A stretch of DNA of 32,869 nucleotides from Methylorubrum extorquens. Its GTDB lineage: Bacteria; Pseudomonadota; Alphaproteobacteria; Rhizobiales; Beijerinckiaceae. The stretch lies in assembly GCA_019695455.1 (NCBI GenBank), contig JAEUAC010000027.1, forward strand, positions 1-32,869, read 5' to 3'. The notes beneath the pieces are model-generated. The model was not told the origin of the DNA. It ran no database searches and saw only the letters and a program-made list of their open reading frames with translations. The position numbers and the translations under genes are program-made. Positions within the stretch are counted from its first letter, which is position 1; each line of letters opens with the position of its first letter. This document shows positions 1-7,451 of the stretch, in pieces.

Positions 1-1014
1 CTCATGGCCGCGCTCGACGAGGCCGGGGCCACGCTGGTCGGCTTCACGGAGATGACCGCCCTCGCCTACGAGCCGTCCGGCGCCAATGCCGACAGGGGCC
101 GCCCGCTCAACCCGGCCGCGCCGGACCGGATCTGCGGCGGCTCGTCGTCCGGCTCCGCGGTCGCGGTCGCGGCGGGCCTCTGCGACGTCGCGATCGGCTC
201 GGACACGGCCGGCTCGCTCCGCATCCCGGCGCAGGCCTGCGGCGTCGCCGCCTGGAAGCCGAGCGCCGGCCTCGTGCCCGACGCGGGCGCCATGCCGCTC
301 GCGCCGAGCCTCGACGCGCTGGGGTTCCTCGCCCGCGACGTCGCGGTGCTCGACCGCGTCGCCGCGCTCTTCGCCCCCGACGCCGCGCCGGCCATCCGAT
401 CGGTCGCGATCGCGGCCGACATCCTGGCCGGGTGCGACCCGGCCGTGGCGTCCGCCTTCGACGCGGCCCGGCGCGCCCTCCCGGCGACCATCGACGTCGC
501 CCTGCAGCCGCTCCTCTCCGAATGCGACGCGCCCTGCCTCGTCATCCTGCAGGCCGAGGCCGCGCGCAGCCATGCGGGCCTCCTCGCCGGCGGCCGGCTC
601 GACCCGGTGCTCGCGCGCCGTCTGGCGAAGGGCGCCGACCTGCCCGCCGCGCAGGTCGAGGCGGCCTATGCGGCCCTGCGCCGCCTGCGGGCGGAGGATC
701 CGACCCGCCTCATGGGCGGGGCGGACGCGATCCTGCTGCCCGTCATGCGGATCCCGACGCCGCGGGTCGAGACCTGCGAGCCCGGCCAGGCCGCCTTCGA
801 TCCGAAGACGCTCTACGCCCTGTCGGCCCTGACCCGCTTCGCGAACCTGCTCGGCTGGCCCGCCGTCGCGATCCCGGTCGGACGCGACGACGGAGGGGCG
901 CCGCTCGCCGTGCAGCTGGTCGGCCGGCCGGGGAGCGACCGCGCCCTCCTGGCGCTCGCCGGCACCATGGCGGCCGCAAACGGATCGGGCCGCGACGGGG
1001 GAGACGCATCGTGA
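1..1014 (+). CDS. Amidase signature family hydrolase (5' end missing)
   Basis: Hydrolyses a carboxamide to acid plus ammonia or amine by the Ser-cisSer-Lys mechanism. The reading frame is open from base 1, and the sequence begins inside the family's '...aGATLVGFTEM' strand, so the true start and the catalytic Lys lie upstream; roughly 100 residues are missing. Visible residue 46 starts the Gly/Ser-rich block GGSSSGSAVAVAAG (cis-Ser at visible residue 48), followed by GSDTAGSLRIP with the nucleophile Ser at 72. The 24-residue spacing between the two serines is normal for the family. The stop overlaps the GTG start of the CoA-transferase (GTGA), so the two are probably translationally coupled in one operon. 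The substrate cannot be read from sequence; neighbouring CoA-thioester enzymes and an importer suggest a small catabolic amide. Allophanate-hydrolase-like or general amidase are alternatives. Confidence 0.9.
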   Translation, partial: LMAALDEAGATLVGFTEMTALAYEPSGANADRGRPLNPAAPDRICGGSSSGSAVAVAAGLCDVAIGSDTAGSLRIPAQACGVAAWKPSAGLVPDAGAMPLAPSLDALGFLARDVAVLDRVAALFAPDAAPAIRSVAIAADILAGCDPAVASAFDAARRALPATIDVALQPLLSECDAPCLVILQAEAARSHAGLLAGGRLDPVLARRLAKGADLPAAQVEAAYAALRRLRAEDPTRLMGGADAILLPVMRIPTPRVETCEPGQAAFDPKTLYALSALTRFANLLGWPAVAIPVGRDDGGAPLAVQLVGRPGSDRALLALAGTMAAANGSGRDGGDAS

Positions 1015-2201
1015 CGACCGCGCGATCCAGGGCCCTCGAGGGCCTCGTCGTCCTCGACCTGACGCGCGTCCGCGCCGGCCCGACCTGCTGCCGCGTGCTG
1101 GCGGATTTCGGCGCGGACGTCGTCAAGGTGGAGGCCCCGCCGGGGATCGATCCGAACGAGGCCATGTCGGGGCCGCGGCACGGCTACGACATGCAGAACC
1201 TGCATCGGAACAAGCGGTCGCTGACGCTGAACCTGAAGCGCCCGGAGGGCCGGGACGTGTTCCTGGCGCTCGTGCGGACGGCGGACGTCGTCGTCGAGAA
1301 CTACCGCCCGGACGTGAAGGACCGGCTCGGCATCGGCTACGAGGCGCTGCGGGCCGAGAACCCGCGCGTGATCCTGTGCTCCATCTCGGGCTTCGGCCAG
1401 ACCGGCCCGTACCGGGACCGGGCCGGCTTCGACCAGATCGCGCAGGGCATGGGCGGCCTGATGGGCGTCACGGGCGAGCCGGGCCAGGGACCCATGCGGG
1501 CCGGCATCGCCATCGCGGATTCGAGCGCCGGCCTCTACGCGGCGACCGGCATCCTCGTGGCCCTGGCCGAGCGCGAGCGCTCCGGCGAGGGCCAGTGGGT
1601 CCAGACCTCGCTCTTGCAATCCCAGATCGCGCTCTGCGACTTCCAGGCGGCGCTCTATCTCGTCGACGGCAAGGTGCCCGCGCAGGCCGGCAACGACCAC
1701 CCGTACTCGACGCCCATGGGCGTCGTCGCGACGGCCGACGGCTTCATCAACATCGGCGTCGGGGGCGACGGCCAGTGGCAGGCCTTCTGCCGCGCCGTCG
1801 AGCGGCCCGACCTCGCGGCCGACCCGGTCTACGCGACGGGGACGGCCCGCTTCGAGAACCGGCCCAGGCTGCGGCCGATCCTGGCCGCGATCTTCCGCGA
1901 GAAGACCTCGGCCGAATGGCTCGACATCCTCGAGCGGAACCAGGTCCCGGCGGGGCCGATCTACGGCATGGACGAGGTCTTCGCCGATCCCCAGGTCCGG
2001 CATCTCGCCATGGCGGCGCCGGTCCGTCATCCTGTCCGCGGCGAGATCGCCGTGGTGGCCCAGCCCGTGACCCTATCCCGCACGCCCGCGAGCGTCGTCA
2101 GCGCGATCCCGGAACCGGGCGAGCACACGGACGAGATCCTGGCGGCCGCGGGATTCGGGCCGCAGGCGATCGCGCGGCTGCGCCGGGACGGAGTGGTATG
2201 A
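1011..2201 (+). CDS. CaiB/BaiF (class III) CoA-transferase
   Basis: Transfers CoA between carboxylic acids in the cytoplasm, activating a substrate acid. The 396-residue product has the usual length. The N-terminal LEGLVVLDLTRVRAGPTC block, GADVVKVE (about 35-41), and NLKRPEGRDVFLALV (about 74-88) are typical of the family. The catalytic Asp that forms the acyl-anhydride is at residue 170 in AGIAIADSSAG, almost the same number as Asp169 of formyl-CoA transferase. I chose the GTG at 1011 because it gives the standard N-terminus and overlaps the amidase stop by 4 nt. The stop in turn overlaps the next ATG (ATGA). The amidase, CoA-transferase, crotonase order suggests amide hydrolysis, then CoA activation, then a reaction on the acyl-CoA. 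The identity of donor and acceptor is unknown. Confidence 0.93.
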   Translation: MTTARSRALEGLVVLDLTRVRAGPTCCRVLADFGADVVKVEAPPGIDPNEAMSGPRHGYDMQNLHRNKRSLTLNLKRPEGRDVFLALVRTADVVVENYRPDVKDRLGIGYEALRAENPRVILCSISGFGQTGPYRDRAGFDQIAQGMGGLMGVTGEPGQGPMRAGIAIADSSAGLYAATGILVALAERERSGEGQWVQTSLLQSQIALCDFQAALYLVDGKVPAQAGNDHPYSTPMGVVATADGFINIGVGGDGQWQAFCRAVERPDLAADPVYATGTARFENRPRLRPILAAIFREKTSAEWLDILERNQVPAGPIYGMDEVFADPQVRHLAMAAPVRHPVRGEIAVVAQPVTLSRTPASVVSAIPEPGEHTDEILAAAGFGPQAIARLRRDGVV

Positions 2202-3004
2202 CGAGCATGCAGGCAACGGCACCCGGGACGGTCCGCTACGAGGCGCGGGACGGCGTCGCGATCCTCACGATCGACAACGAGGCGCGGCGCAACGCCATGT
2301 CGCTCGCGATGTGGCGGAGCCTGCCTTCGCTCGCGGCGCAGGCCGACGCGGATCCCGCCGTGCGGGCCATCGTGCTGCAGGGCGCGGGCGACAAGGCCTT
2401 CTGCGCGGGCGCCGACATCTCCCAGTTCGGCGAGGCGCGATCGAGCGAGGCCGCGGTCGCGGCCTACGACGAGGCGGTGGCGCAGGGCGGCGGCGCGCTG
2501 GTGCGCGCCGCGAAGCCGAGCCTCGCCCTCATCCGGGGCGTCTGCTTCGGCGGCGGGCTCGGGCTCGCCATGGCGTGCGACATCCGGCTGGCCGCCGGCG
2601 GCTCGCGCTTCCGCATCCCGGCCGCCCGCCTCGGGCTCGGCTACGGCTACGAGGGCGTCCGCACGCTCGTCGGCCGCATCGGCTACCCGGCGACGGCCGA
2701 CCTCCTGGTCTCGGCCCGCATCGTCGAATCCGACGAGGCCGAGCGCCTGGGCATCGTGAACCGGGTCTGGCCCGCGGATCGCTTCGAGGCGGAATCCTCC
2801 GCCTATCTGGCGCAGGTCGGACGGAACGCGCCGCTGACGCTGAAGGCCACGAAGGGGGCGCTCGCCGCCCTCGCCCGGCCGGAGGCGGAGCGGGACCTCG
2901 ACGCCGTCGCGGCGCTCGTCGCGGCGTGTTTCGGCAGCCACGACTATCGCGAGGGGCAGGCCGCCTTCCGCGAGAAGAGAGACCCGGTCTTCCGGGGCGA
3001 GTAG
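2198..3004 (+). CDS. Enoyl-CoA hydratase/isomerase (crotonase) family protein with atypical active site
   Basis: A 268-residue crotonase-fold protein. The oxyanion-hole segments are present: CAGADISQF (about 69-77) and GVCFGGGLGLA (about 114-124). However, the two glutamates used by classical enoyl-CoA hydratase (Glu144 and Glu164 in rat) align with Gly122 (GGG-L-G) and Ala142 (IPAARLGLG). The protein can therefore be expected to bind and polarise an acyl-CoA thioester, but not to hydrate by the textbook mechanism. It may be an isomerase, hydrolase, decarboxylase or C-C lyase of the superfamily; Glu152 in the YGYEG segment is a possible alternative base (inference). The ATG at 2198 overlaps the CoA-transferase stop. 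A second ATG nine bases downstream is a less likely start. It is the last enzyme before the transporter genes, 56 bp away. Confidence 0.88.
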   Translation: MTSMQATAPGTVRYEARDGVAILTIDNEARRNAMSLAMWRSLPSLAAQADADPAVRAIVLQGAGDKAFCAGADISQFGEARSSEAAVAAYDEAVAQGGGALVRAAKPSLALIRGVCFGGGLGLAMACDIRLAAGGSRFRIPAARLGLGYGYEGVRTLVGRIGYPATADLLVSARIVESDEAERLGIVNRVWPADRFEAESSAYLAQVGRNAPLTLKATKGALAALARPEAERDLDAVAALVAACFGSHDYREGQAAFREKRDPVFRGE

Positions 3005-3060
3005 CGCATGGCCGCCACCCCGCCCCGCGAAGCCGGCCACCACGGCCACGGAGATCGGAC

Positions 3061-4053
3061 ATGAAGCGTCGTCACGTTCTGGCAAGTCTCGCGGCCTCGG
3101 GCCTCGCGGCCTCGCTCGCCTTCGCGACGGGTGCCGTCGCGCAGGCGCCGGCGCCCCTGAACCCGCCCGTCACGCTGACGGTCGGGTACCAGAAGGTCGG
3201 GCACCTCGCGCCGATCACGCTGATCGAGGACGAGCTGAAGAAGGGCGGCGTCGACCTCAAGCTGGTCGAGTTCGCCCGCTACGCCGACGCCCGCACGGCG
3301 CTGCTCTCGGGCTCGCTCGACGCGGCCTCGGTCGGCCCGGCGGACCTCGCCATCGCGCTCGCGAACGGGGCGACGGGGATCGTCGGCATCATGGGCGTCG
3401 GCTCCTCGCCGAAATACGTGATCGGCAAGACGGGCACGAAGCTCGACAGCTGGGACGACCTGAAGGGCAAGAAGGTCGGCATCGCGCCGGGCTCGGCCGT
3501 GTGGTTCCAGTTCGCGGCGGCGCTGACGGAGCGCGGCATCCCCTATTCGAGCTTCAACGCCGTCAACATCCAGGGCGCCGGCACCAACTTCAACCAGGCG
3601 CTCCAGCGCGGCGACGTCGACGCGATCGTCACCTGGGAGCCCTTCGAGTCGATCCCGGTCATCCAGGGCTACGGCTTCTTCGCCAAGAACCTCGACTACA
3701 GCCGCTCGCAGGCGGTCGGCGCCGAGCTCGGCATGTTCGTGGCCACCAAGGCGGCCGCGACGGACAAGAAGGAGGCGCTGCAGCGCTTCGTGACGGCCTA
3801 TGTCGGCCGCATGAAGGCGCTGTCCGCCTCGCCCCCGGATTTCGCGGCCGCGATGGCGAAGCTCACGGGCCTCGAGCCGTCGCTCGCCGCCAAGGTCTCG
3901 GAGGTGATCCAGCTCGGGCCCGTCATCACGCCTGAGCAGATCAAGCGCCAGGCCAAGGCCTTCAACGAGCTCGGCGTCATCCAGAAGGACGTCTCGGGCG
4001 AGATCGACAAGTACTGGGCGCCGGAATTCGTCCAGCGCGCCACGGGCGGCTGA
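3061..4053 (+). CDS. ABC transporter substrate-binding protein, NMT1/SsuA-like
   Basis: Periplasmic binding protein of 330 residues. It starts with a Sec- or Tat-like signal peptide, MKRRHVLASL..., a hydrophobic Ala-rich stretch, and a likely cleavage after AVAQA (about residue 28). The mature part has the NMT1/SsuA layout: VTLTVGYQKVGHLAPI near the start, then LLSGSLDAASVGPADLAIALANG, then WDDLKGKKVGIAPGSAVWFQF, and the domain-closing RGDVDAIVTWEPF. This family carries taurine, alkanesulfonate, nitrate, pyrimidine-precursor or aromatic ligands; the ligand here is not readable. The gene follows the crotonase after 56 bp, with a GGAG-type ribosome site at about 3050, and precedes its permease and ATPase in the same order as ssuACB-type operons. 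It probably delivers the substrate for the upstream amidase and CoA enzymes. Confidence 0.92.
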   Translation: MKRRHVLASLAASGLAASLAFATGAVAQAPAPLNPPVTLTVGYQKVGHLAPITLIEDELKKGGVDLKLVEFARYADARTALLSGSLDAASVGPADLAIALANGATGIVGIMGVGSSPKYVIGKTGTKLDSWDDLKGKKVGIAPGSAVWFQFAAALTERGIPYSSFNAVNIQGAGTNFNQALQRGDVDAIVTWEPFESIPVIQGYGFFAKNLDYSRSQAVGAELGMFVATKAAATDKKEALQRFVTAYVGRMKALSASPPDFAAAMAKLTGLEPSLAAKVSEVIQLGPVITPEQIKRQAKAFNELGVIQKDVSGEIDKYWAPEFVQRATGG

Positions 4054-4062
4054 GCGCGACCG

Positions 4063-4941
4063 ATGTCCACCGTCGTCCTGTCCGCCGAGAAGAGCCAGCC
4101 CGCCCCGCGCGCGAGTCTCGGGGTGAGCCTCGGGCCCACCCTCGGCCGGGCCGGCCAGCTCGTGGCCGGGCTCGCCCTGCCGGTGGCGCTGGTCGCGATC
4201 TGGCAGCTGGCCTCGACGGACGGCTCGCTCTTCGGCGGCGCGCTGCCGAGCCCGGACCGCGTCTGGCGGGCCTGGCTCGTCTGGGCCTTCGGCAATCCCG
4301 GCATGGGGCTGAACCCCTATAGCGGGACCTGGTGGGACAACGTCGTCTTCTCGTCCATCCGGGTCGCCAAGGGCTTCGGGCTCGCCATCCTGGTCGGCGT
4401 GCCCCTCGGCATCATGATCGGCTGGTCGCGCGCGGTCGCGCTCGCGGTCGATCCGACCATCCAGATCCTGCGGCCGATCCCGATCACGGCCTGGCTGCCG
4501 ATCTCGCTCGCGATCTTCGGCATCCGCGACTTCGGCGCGATCTTCCTGATCCTGCTCGGCGCCTTCTACCCGATCGTCATCAACTCGATGCACGGGGCGC
4601 GCGGCATCGACCGCAACTGGATCCGGGCCGCCATGATGATGGGCGCCTCGCGCACCGCCATCCTGCGCCGCGTGGTGCTGCCGGCCGCCCTCCCGTCCAT
4701 CTTCACGGGGCTCCGCATCGGGCTCGGCATCGGCTGGACGGCCGTGATCGTGTCCGAGATGGTCGCCGTGAAGTCCGGCCTCGGCTACGTCCTGTGGGAC
4801 GCCTACTACGTCGGCCGCATGGAGGTCGTCATCGCCGACATGGTCTCGATCGGCGTGATGGGCTTCCTGTCCGACCGGCTGATCGTCCTTCTCGAGCATT
4901 GGGCGCTGCGCTGGCGCCGGCTCCAATCCTTCTCGGCCTGA
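4063..4941 (+). CDS. ABC transporter permease, SsuC/TauC-like
   Basis: Inner-membrane permease of 292 residues, with a first hydrophobic segment at about 30-48 and at least five more. The EAA loop that docks the ATPase is visible near residues 185-222: a GASRTAILRRVVLPAALPSI stretch followed by GLRIGLGIGW. This sequence is typical of nitrate/taurine/sulfonate permeases. The N-terminal 25 residues are Ser/Ala/Arg-rich and cytoplasmic. The gene begins 9 nt after the binding-protein stop and ends 8 nt before the ATPase start, so the three form one transporter unit. One permease gene is enough, since this family works as a homodimer. Confidence 0.93.
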   Translation: MSTVVLSAEKSQPAPRASLGVSLGPTLGRAGQLVAGLALPVALVAIWQLASTDGSLFGGALPSPDRVWRAWLVWAFGNPGMGLNPYSGTWWDNVVFSSIRVAKGFGLAILVGVPLGIMIGWSRAVALAVDPTIQILRPIPITAWLPISLAIFGIRDFGAIFLILLGAFYPIVINSMHGARGIDRNWIRAAMMMGASRTAILRRVVLPAALPSIFTGLRIGLGIGWTAVIVSEMVAVKSGLGYVLWDAYYVGRMEVVIADMVSIGVMGFLSDRLIVLLEHWALRWRRLQSFSA

Positions 4942-4949
4942 GGCATCCG

Positions 4950-5711
4950 ATGGGCGCGATCTCGTTCTCGGCCGTCGACAAGACCTACGGCGGCCGCGCC
5001 GCGCCCGTCCGGGCGCTCGCCGCCGTCGACCTCGAGGTGGGGGACGGCGAGTTCGTGGCGCTCTTGGGCCCCTCCGGCTGCGGCAAGTCCACGCTCCTGA
5101 ACCTCCTCGCCGGGTTCGAGCCGCCGTCCGGCGGGCGCCTCCTCTTCGACGGCGGCCCCGTCGCGAAGCCCGGGCCCGACCGGGCCGTCGTGTTCCAGGA
5201 GGCGGCGCTCCTGCCCTGGCTCACCGTCTGGCAGAACGTGACCTTCGGCCCGCAGGTGCAGGGGCTGTCGCGCGGCGACTACGAGCCGCGCGCGGCCGAG
5301 ATGATCCGCCTCGTCGGGCTCGACGGCTTCCGCGACGCGCTGCCGGCGCAGCTCTCGGGCGGCATGCGCCAGCGCGTGGGCATCGCCCGCGCGCTCGTCA
5401 TGGACCCGAAGGCGCTCCTGATGGACGAGCCCTTCGGGGCGCTCGACGCGCAGACGCGCCTCACGATGCAGCAATTGCTGCTCGACGTCTGGCAGCGCCT
5501 GCGCACCACGGTCCTCTTCGTGACCCACGACATCGACGAGGCGATCCTGCTGGCCGACCGGGTCCTCGTCATGTCGGCGCGGCCGGGCCGGATCACGCGC
5601 GACATCCCCATCACGCTGCGCCGGCCGCGCTCGGTCGACGACCTCACGAACCCGGACTTCATCCGCTTCAAGGCCACCATCATGGCCGACATGCGGGCCA
5701 CCGGGCACTGA
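4950..5711 (+). CDS. ABC transporter ATP-binding protein, SsuB/TauB-like
   Basis: Cytoplasmic ATPase of 253 residues that energises the preceding permease. Walker A is GPSGCGKST (about 45-53), the Q-loop is VVFQEAALLPW (about 81-91), the ABC signature is LSGGMRQRV, Walker B is ALLMDEPFGALD, and the H-loop is VTHDIDEA. The EAALLPWLTVWQNV segment is characteristic of the nitrate/sulfonate/taurine branch. I chose the ATG at 4950 because it gives the normal short N-terminus and sits 8 nt after the permease stop. The C-terminus (PITLRRPRS...DMRATGH) is the short tail normal for SsuB-type subunits, without a regulatory domain. Confidence 0.94.
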   Translation: MGAISFSAVDKTYGGRAAPVRALAAVDLEVGDGEFVALLGPSGCGKSTLLNLLAGFEPPSGGRLLFDGGPVAKPGPDRAVVFQEAALLPWLTVWQNVTFGPQVQGLSRGDYEPRAAEMIRLVGLDGFRDALPAQLSGGMRQRVGIARALVMDPKALLMDEPFGALDAQTRLTMQQLLLDVWQRLRTTVLFVTHDIDEAILLADRVLVMSARPGRITRDIPITLRRPRSVDDLTNPDFIRFKATIMADMRATGH

Positions 5712-5728
5712 CACGAGGACCTCGCCGC

Positions 5729-6604
5729 TTGGCCAATCCGCGCATCCCCTACCGGCTCTCGTCCGAGCGCCACCGCCTGCCCGCCCTCGGCGGCAAGCGC
5801 ATCCTCGCCCATCTCGTCGTGAACGTGGAGCACTGGCAGTTCGACCAGCCGATGCCGCGCACCATCATCACGCCGCCGCACGGCCGCGAGACCGTGCCGG
5901 ACGTGCCGAACTTCGCCTGGGCGGATTACGGCATGCGGGCCGGCCTGCCCCGCATCCTGCAGCTCTTCCGGGACCGCCACCTGCCCGCCTCGACGAGCTG
6001 CAACGCGGGCGTCGTGGAGGCCTATCCGCAGGCCGCGACCGCCATGCTGGAGGCCGGCTGGGAGTTCATCGGCCACGGCATGCACCAGAGAGCGATCAAC
6101 CACGCCGAGGGCGGCGAGGAGGCCGTGATCGCGGCCGCCCTCGACACGCTGGCGGCCTTCACGGGGAAGCGACCCACGGGCTGGCTCTCGCCGGGCCTGC
6201 GCGAGACGCTGGACACGCCCGAGATCCTGGTGCGGAACGGGATCGACCACGTCTTCGACTGGGTGGTGGACGACCTGCCGTCCTGGATGGAGACCCGCGA
6301 GGGCCCCCTCCTGGCGATGCCCTACAACGTCGAGATCAACGATTCGATCGTCTACGCGGTGGAGAAGCACGCGACCGGCGAGATGCTGCGCCGGCTGGAC
6401 CACACGCTGCGACGGTTCGAGGAGGAGGCCGACGACAACCCGCGGGTGCTCGCCATCGGCCTGCACCCGCACCTGATCGCCGTGCCGCACCGCATCCACG
6501 AACTCGTCGGCATGGTGGACCGGCTCCTCGCGTCCGACGACGTGATCGTGACGACGGGGCCGGCGATCCGGGACTGGTACGCGGCAGCCGAACCGAAAGG
6601 ATGA
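5729..6604 (+). CDS. Polysaccharide deacetylase/PuuE (NodB-fold) family hydrolase
   Basis: Predicted NodB-fold hydrolase of 291 residues, closer to the PuuE allantoinase branch than to true chitin deacetylases. It has no signal peptide, so it should act in the cytoplasm. Motif 1 is VNVEHW (Glu34 where deacetylases have Asp), followed by the lineage-specific PPHG...PNFAWADYGMR. Motif 2 is EFIGHGMHQR (His116 and His119). Motif 3 is GWLSPGL in place of RxPxY, and GLHPHL is at 244-249. The translation begins with TTG at 5729, with GAGG at 5715-5718; no ATG gives the same N-terminus, and the frame matches the family from residue 5 onward. It lies 17 nt after the ATPase and 4 nt before the SDR, so it is in the operon. 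Hydrolysis of a cyclic amide or ureide is a reasonable inference, not a demonstrated activity. Confidence 0.87.
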   Translation: MANPRIPYRLSSERHRLPALGGKRILAHLVVNVEHWQFDQPMPRTIITPPHGRETVPDVPNFAWADYGMRAGLPRILQLFRDRHLPASTSCNAGVVEAYPQAATAMLEAGWEFIGHGMHQRAINHAEGGEEAVIAAALDTLAAFTGKRPTGWLSPGLRETLDTPEILVRNGIDHVFDWVVDDLPSWMETREGPLLAMPYNVEINDSIVYAVEKHATGEMLRRLDHTLRRFEEEADDNPRVLAIGLHPHLIAVPHRIHELVGMVDRLLASDDVIVTTGPAIRDWYAAAEPKG

Positions 6605-6608
6605 CGGG

Positions 6609-7376
6609 ATGGACCTCGGATTGAAGGGCAGGCGGGTCGTCGTCACGGGCGGCTCGGCCGGGATCGGGCTCGCCTGCGCCCGGGCCTACGCGCAGGAGGG
6701 CTGCGACGTCGTCCTCGCCTCGCGCGACCGGGCGAAGCTCGACGCGGCGGCGGCCACGCTCGCTCCCCACGGCGTCCGCGTCGACGTCTTCGCGGGCGAC
6801 CTCGGCGTCGCGGCCGACCGGGAACGGCTCGCGGCCGCGCATGGGGAGGCCGACATCCTGGTCAACAACGCGGGCGCGATCCCGGGCGGCGGCCTCCTCG
6901 ATTTCGACATGGGCGCCTGGGAGGCGGCCTGGGCCCTCAAGGTCATGGGCTACATCCACCTGACCCAGCTCTATCTCGGCGCCATGAAGGCGCGCGGCGC
7001 GGGCACGATCGTCAACGTGATCGGGGCCGCCGGCCGCTCGCCCCGCTACGACTACGTCTGCGGCGGCACGGGCAACGCGGCCCTGATGGCCTTCACGGGC
7101 GCGGTCGGCGGCCGCTCCCCCGCCTGGGGCGTGCGGGTCTTCGCCATCAACCCCGCCATGACGCGGACCGACCGGGCCGTGACCCTCTCCAAGGCGCGCG
7201 CCAAGGAGCGCTTCGGCGACGAATCGCGCTGGGAGGAGCTGCTCTCCGGCCTGCCCTTCGGCCGCGCCATCGAGCCGGCCGAGATCGCGAACGCGGCCGT
7301 GTTCCTGTCCTCGCCGGCCTGCGGCTACGTCAGCGGCGCGACGCTCGACGTGGACGGCGGCGGCGCCTTCGCCTGA
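6609..7376 (+). CDS. SDR-fold protein lacking the canonical Tyr/Lys
   Basis: Rossmann-fold protein of 255 residues belonging to the short-chain dehydrogenase superfamily. The nucleotide-binding TGGSAGIG (13-20), ILVNNAG (83-89) and the C-terminal GYVSGATLDVDGG are intact. The catalytic region reads NVIGAAGRSPRYDYVCGGTGNAALMAF. Aligned on the AAL that follows the usual YxxxK, the Lys is Asn156 and the Tyr is Gly152, and the active-site Ser is replaced within VIGAAG. Tyr147 or Tyr149 could substitute (inference). I recall similar CGGxGNAAL sequences in proteobacterial SDRs, so this is probably a subfamily rather than a damaged gene. It is the last gene of the left operon, and a GC-rich non-coding gap follows. 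Confidence 0.86.
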   Translation: MDLGLKGRRVVVTGGSAGIGLACARAYAQEGCDVVLASRDRAKLDAAAATLAPHGVRVDVFAGDLGVAADRERLAAAHGEADILVNNAGAIPGGGLLDFDMGAWEAAWALKVMGYIHLTQLYLGAMKARGAGTIVNVIGAAGRSPRYDYVCGGTGNAALMAFTGAVGGRSPAWGVRVFAINPAMTRTDRAVTLSKARAKERFGDESRWEELLSGLPFGRAIEPAEIANAAVFLSSPACGYVSGATLDVDGGGAFA

Positions 7377-7378
7377 CG

Positions 7379-7443
7379 GGCCGCGCGCGGCCTGGCGGCG
7401 GGGAGCGGAGGGGAGCGGCGCGCCCGCGGCCCTTCGCCCTCCG
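7379..7443. terminator. GC-rich palindromes between convergent genes
   Basis: The 75-bp gap between the SDR stop and the convergent flavoprotein stop holds a 14-bp perfect palindrome GGCCGCGCGCGGCC at 7379-7392. It also holds a second possible stem, CGGAGGG (7406-7412) with CCCTCCG (7437-7443), around a 24-nt loop. Neither is followed by a T tract. Position favours transcription termination, but at this GC content such dyads occur by chance, so the call is weak. Confidence 0.25.
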
Positions 7444-7451
7444 GCCGGCGG

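Noticed and set aside
5729..6604. A later ATG start for the PuuE-like hydrolase
   Set aside because: The first in-frame ATG would remove the VNVEHW motif strand; the TTG at 5729 with GAGG upstream keeps the complete fold.
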